This document shows positions 62,022 through 64,000 of a stretch of DNA of 64,000 nucleotides, one piece after another. The DNA lies in contig CANQXA010000006.1 in NCBI GenBank assembly GCA_947627765.1, positions 1 to 64,000 on the forward strand. Reading direction: 5' to 3'. The first letter of the stretch is position 1. Every line of letters starts with the position of its first letter. The translations under genes and the position numbers were made by a program. The notes below the pieces were generated by a model. It worked only from the letters and a program-made list of their open reading frames with translations, did no database searches and was not told the DNA's origin. The stretch comes from an uncultured Clostridia bacterium. Lineage in GTDB: Bacteria; Bacillota; Clostridia; Christensenellales; Borkfalkiaceae.

Positions 62022-62050
62022 ATTATACAACCTTTTTAGGGATTTGTAAA
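62022..62050 (-). promoter_or_regulatory. Sigma-A promoter TTTACA-N17-TATAAT for the MntR-like gene
   Basis: -35 62045-62050, -10 62022-62027. Confidence 0.75.
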
Positions 62051-62070
62051 GGAGGATCGGAAAATTTCTT

Positions 62071-62331
62071 TCACTTTTTGAAAAGTTTTGCAAAGAATCC
62101 TTTCTTCTCGTAGGGTTTGGTCTCGACGCCGAGCACATGATAGCCCTGCTCTTCGACCGCGGCGCGCGCCGCTTCGACGTCTTTCTCCTCTGCGACAAAC
62201 GTCGTCTCGCCCTTTGCGTGCGAAGACGTGACGGACTGCGCACCGGGCACAGCCTTCCGTACCGCGTCGCTCACGTGCGCTTCGCACATTCCGCAGTGCA
62301 TCCCTTCTACTTTCATGATCACTTCTACCAT
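62071..62331 (-). CDS. Heavy-metal-associated (HMA) domain protein
   Basis: IMKVEGMHCGMCEAHVSDAVRKAVPGAQSV; GMxCxxC motif. Confidence 0.92.
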   Translation of the reverse strand: MVEVIMKVEGMHCGMCEAHVSDAVRKAVPGAQSVTSSHAKGETTFVAEEKDVEAARAAVEEQGYHVLGVETKPYEKKGFFAKLFKK

Positions 62332-62349
62332 ATTTTACCTCCGAATCGT

Positions 62350-62378
62350 ATTGTACCACCGATCCGACCATTTGTCAA
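62350..62378 (-). promoter_or_regulatory. Consensus sigma-A promoter TTGACA-N17-TACAAT for the HMA gene
   Basis: -35 62373-62378, -10 62350-62355. Confidence 0.85.
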
Positions 62379-62448
62379 GCCCGTTTTTTCTGCCGCTTTC
62401 CCGCGGTTTTCGCATAGTTTCCGTCCGAATGCCGAAACTGCATTCGAT

Positions 62449-63441
62449 ATGGGGAACCAGACCATTTACTTCCGCAACCAACCGAAAATCATTGCGACCA
62501 GCACCGTCGCGGGGACCAAAGAATGCCTCGGCGTGATCGGCAGATATGTAGAGACCGCCCTTTCGGACGATATGTACGGCGAATCCACGTTTGAAAAAGC
62601 GGAATGCAAGATGCTGACGAAGGTCATAGACGGCGCCATCACGAACGCGGGCTTGAACCGCGACGAAGTGGATATGATCGTGTCGGGCGATCTGCTCAAC
62701 CAAATCATCTCCGCAAGTTTTGCCGCGCGCGACTTCTCCATCCCCTTTCTCGGCGTCTACGGAGCCTGCTCGACCATGGCGGAAGCGATCGCCGTTGCCG
62801 CCGCGTTTGTAAACGGGGGATTGTGCAGACGGGCGGTCGCCGCCACGGGGAGCCATTTCGCTTCGGCGGAGAGACAATACCGCTATCCGCTCGAACTCGG
62901 AACGACACGTCCGCCTCAGTCGCAATGGACGGTAACGGGTGCGGGCGGTGCTCTCATCTCGGGGGAGGGAAACGGCGTCAAGATCGTCTCCGCGACGCTC
63001 GGAAAAGTCGTAGACTTCGGCGTGACCGACGTCAACAACATGGGCGCGGCGATGGCGCCCGCCGCTTGCGACACCATTCTCGCCCATTTCCGCGGTACGA
63101 AGGAAGATCCCGAGGCGTACGACCTCATCGTCACGGGAGACCTCGGTGCGCTCGGAAGCAGGATCCTCAAAGATCTCACTTGGGAAAAAGGGCTCGATAT
63201 TTCAGCCAACCATGTGGATTGCGGAGAGATCATCTACAACGTCGTCGAAGACGAATTCCAAGGCGGGAGCGGCGCAGGTTGTTCCGCCGTCGTCCTCAAC
63301 TCGTATTTTTATCCCAAACTGATGTCGGGTCAGCTCAAAAGGATCCTGTTCGTGGCAACGGGCGCGCTCCTTTCTACCGTTTCGTCGGGACAAGGCGAGA
63401 GCATTCCTTGCATTGCCCATGCCGTAACGCTCGAACGGTGA
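62449..63441 (+). CDS. spoVAD: Stage V sporulation protein AD
   Basis: Thiolase-like fold: MGNQTIYFRNQPKIIATSTVAG...GVYGACSTMAEAI...SHFASAERQYRYPLELGTTRPPQSQWTVTGAGGA. Confidence 0.94.
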   Translation: MGNQTIYFRNQPKIIATSTVAGTKECLGVIGRYVETALSDDMYGESTFEKAECKMLTKVIDGAITNAGLNRDEVDMIVSGDLLNQIISASFAARDFSIPFLGVYGACSTMAEAIAVAAAFVNGGLCRRAVAATGSHFASAERQYRYPLELGTTRPPQSQWTVTGAGGALISGEGNGVKIVSATLGKVVDFGVTDVNNMGAAMAPAACDTILAHFRGTKEDPEAYDLIVTGDLGALGSRILKDLTWEKGLDISANHVDCGEIIYNVVEDEFQGGSGAGCSAVVLNSYFYPKLMSGQLKRILFVATGALLSTVSSGQGESIPCIAHAVTLER

Positions 63442-63466
63442 TCCCGCGGGATCCGCCCTACATATC

Positions 63467-63844
63467 ATGGAATATCTCGAAATCGTGCTCATGTTTTTGA
63501 AGGCGTTTGCCGTGGGCGGGCTCATCTGCGTCATTGCGCAGGTCGTCATCAATTTTACCTCTCTCACCGCCGGGAAGATCCTCGTCATCTTCATGCTTTC
63601 CGGCGTCGCGCTTACCGCGCTCGGGCTCTATCAGCCCCTCGTGGACTTTGCGGGCGCAGGGGCTACCGTGCCCATTTCGGGGTTCGGTTACCTGCTCGCA
63701 AACGGCGCTATGCGGGGTGCGCAGACGGGGCTCTTCGAAGCGCTTACGGGATCGCTTGCGGCAGCAAGCGCCGGTGTGACCGCCGCGGTCGTCTTCTCCT
63801 TCCTGATGGCGTTGATCTTCAAGTCCCGCACGAAATACAATTAA
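63467..63844 (+). CDS. Stage V sporulation protein AE/AC family membrane protein
   Basis: FLKAFAVGGLICVIAQVVINFT...GAGATVPISGFGYLLANGAMRGAQ...GLFEALTGSLAAASAGVTAAVVFSFL. Confidence 0.9.
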   Translation: MEYLEIVLMFLKAFAVGGLICVIAQVVINFTSLTAGKILVIFMLSGVALTALGLYQPLVDFAGAGATVPISGFGYLLANGAMRGAQTGLFEALTGSLAAASAGVTAAVVFSFLMALIFKSRTKYN

Positions 63845-64000
63845 ATATTGACGATTTTCGTTCGCTCCGAAAACGGCGCGCATTCGATAAAATTTCCGTT
63901 TTCGCACTCAAAGCATAAAAAATACAGTGGAAAAAGGTTGGAATTTGTCAACATTTCCGCCTTTTTTGCTTCTTTGGACAAACCTCTATGCGTATAAATT

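Noticed and set aside
63868-63904. 9-bp inverted repeat CGAAAACGG/CCGTTTTCG after spoVAE
   Set aside because: 19-nt loop and no T tract; only a weak terminator candidate, not called as a feature.

Overview
A gene-dense, high-GC chromosomal window from a spore-forming Firmicute (Clostridia-like). About 65 protein genes are supported, nearly all on the minus strand and many in tightly overlapping operons. Most of it is conserved core: sigE/sigG with a spoIIGA-like gene, a dgt-dnaG-sigA-trmK-nif3 run, an aroC-B-E-Q-K operon, rimP-nusA-ylxR-ylxQ-infB-rbfA-DHH-truB-ribF, ispG, nrdR, sbcCD, rarA and spoVAD/spoVAE. No rRNA, tRNA, CRISPR array, phage or classical defence island was recognised. The observations most worth follow-up are: (1) a polymerase-less PolC-like protein (N-terminal region + OB + 3'-5' exonuclease) at the usual polC position between ispG and rimP; (2) a VanZ-like protein whose first TM is separated from the rest by Ig-like (BIG2-type) domains, preceded by a possible leaderless 9-codon uORF; (3) the 5' end of an IS200-type tnpA at the left edge, with a perfect 13-bp inverted repeat that would sequester its Shine-Dalgarno; (4) a short palindromic intergenic motif (TATGTCtGACATA + GTACttcGCAAAA) in four or five copies; (5) a DnaD-type protein ending in a DnaI/DnaC-like Cys motif with no AAA+ domain; (6) several promoter-level features (leaderless aminopeptidase, palindromic -35/-10 spacer, rimP leader hairpin). 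All calls come from reading the sequence and the supplied ORF track; no database search was run.
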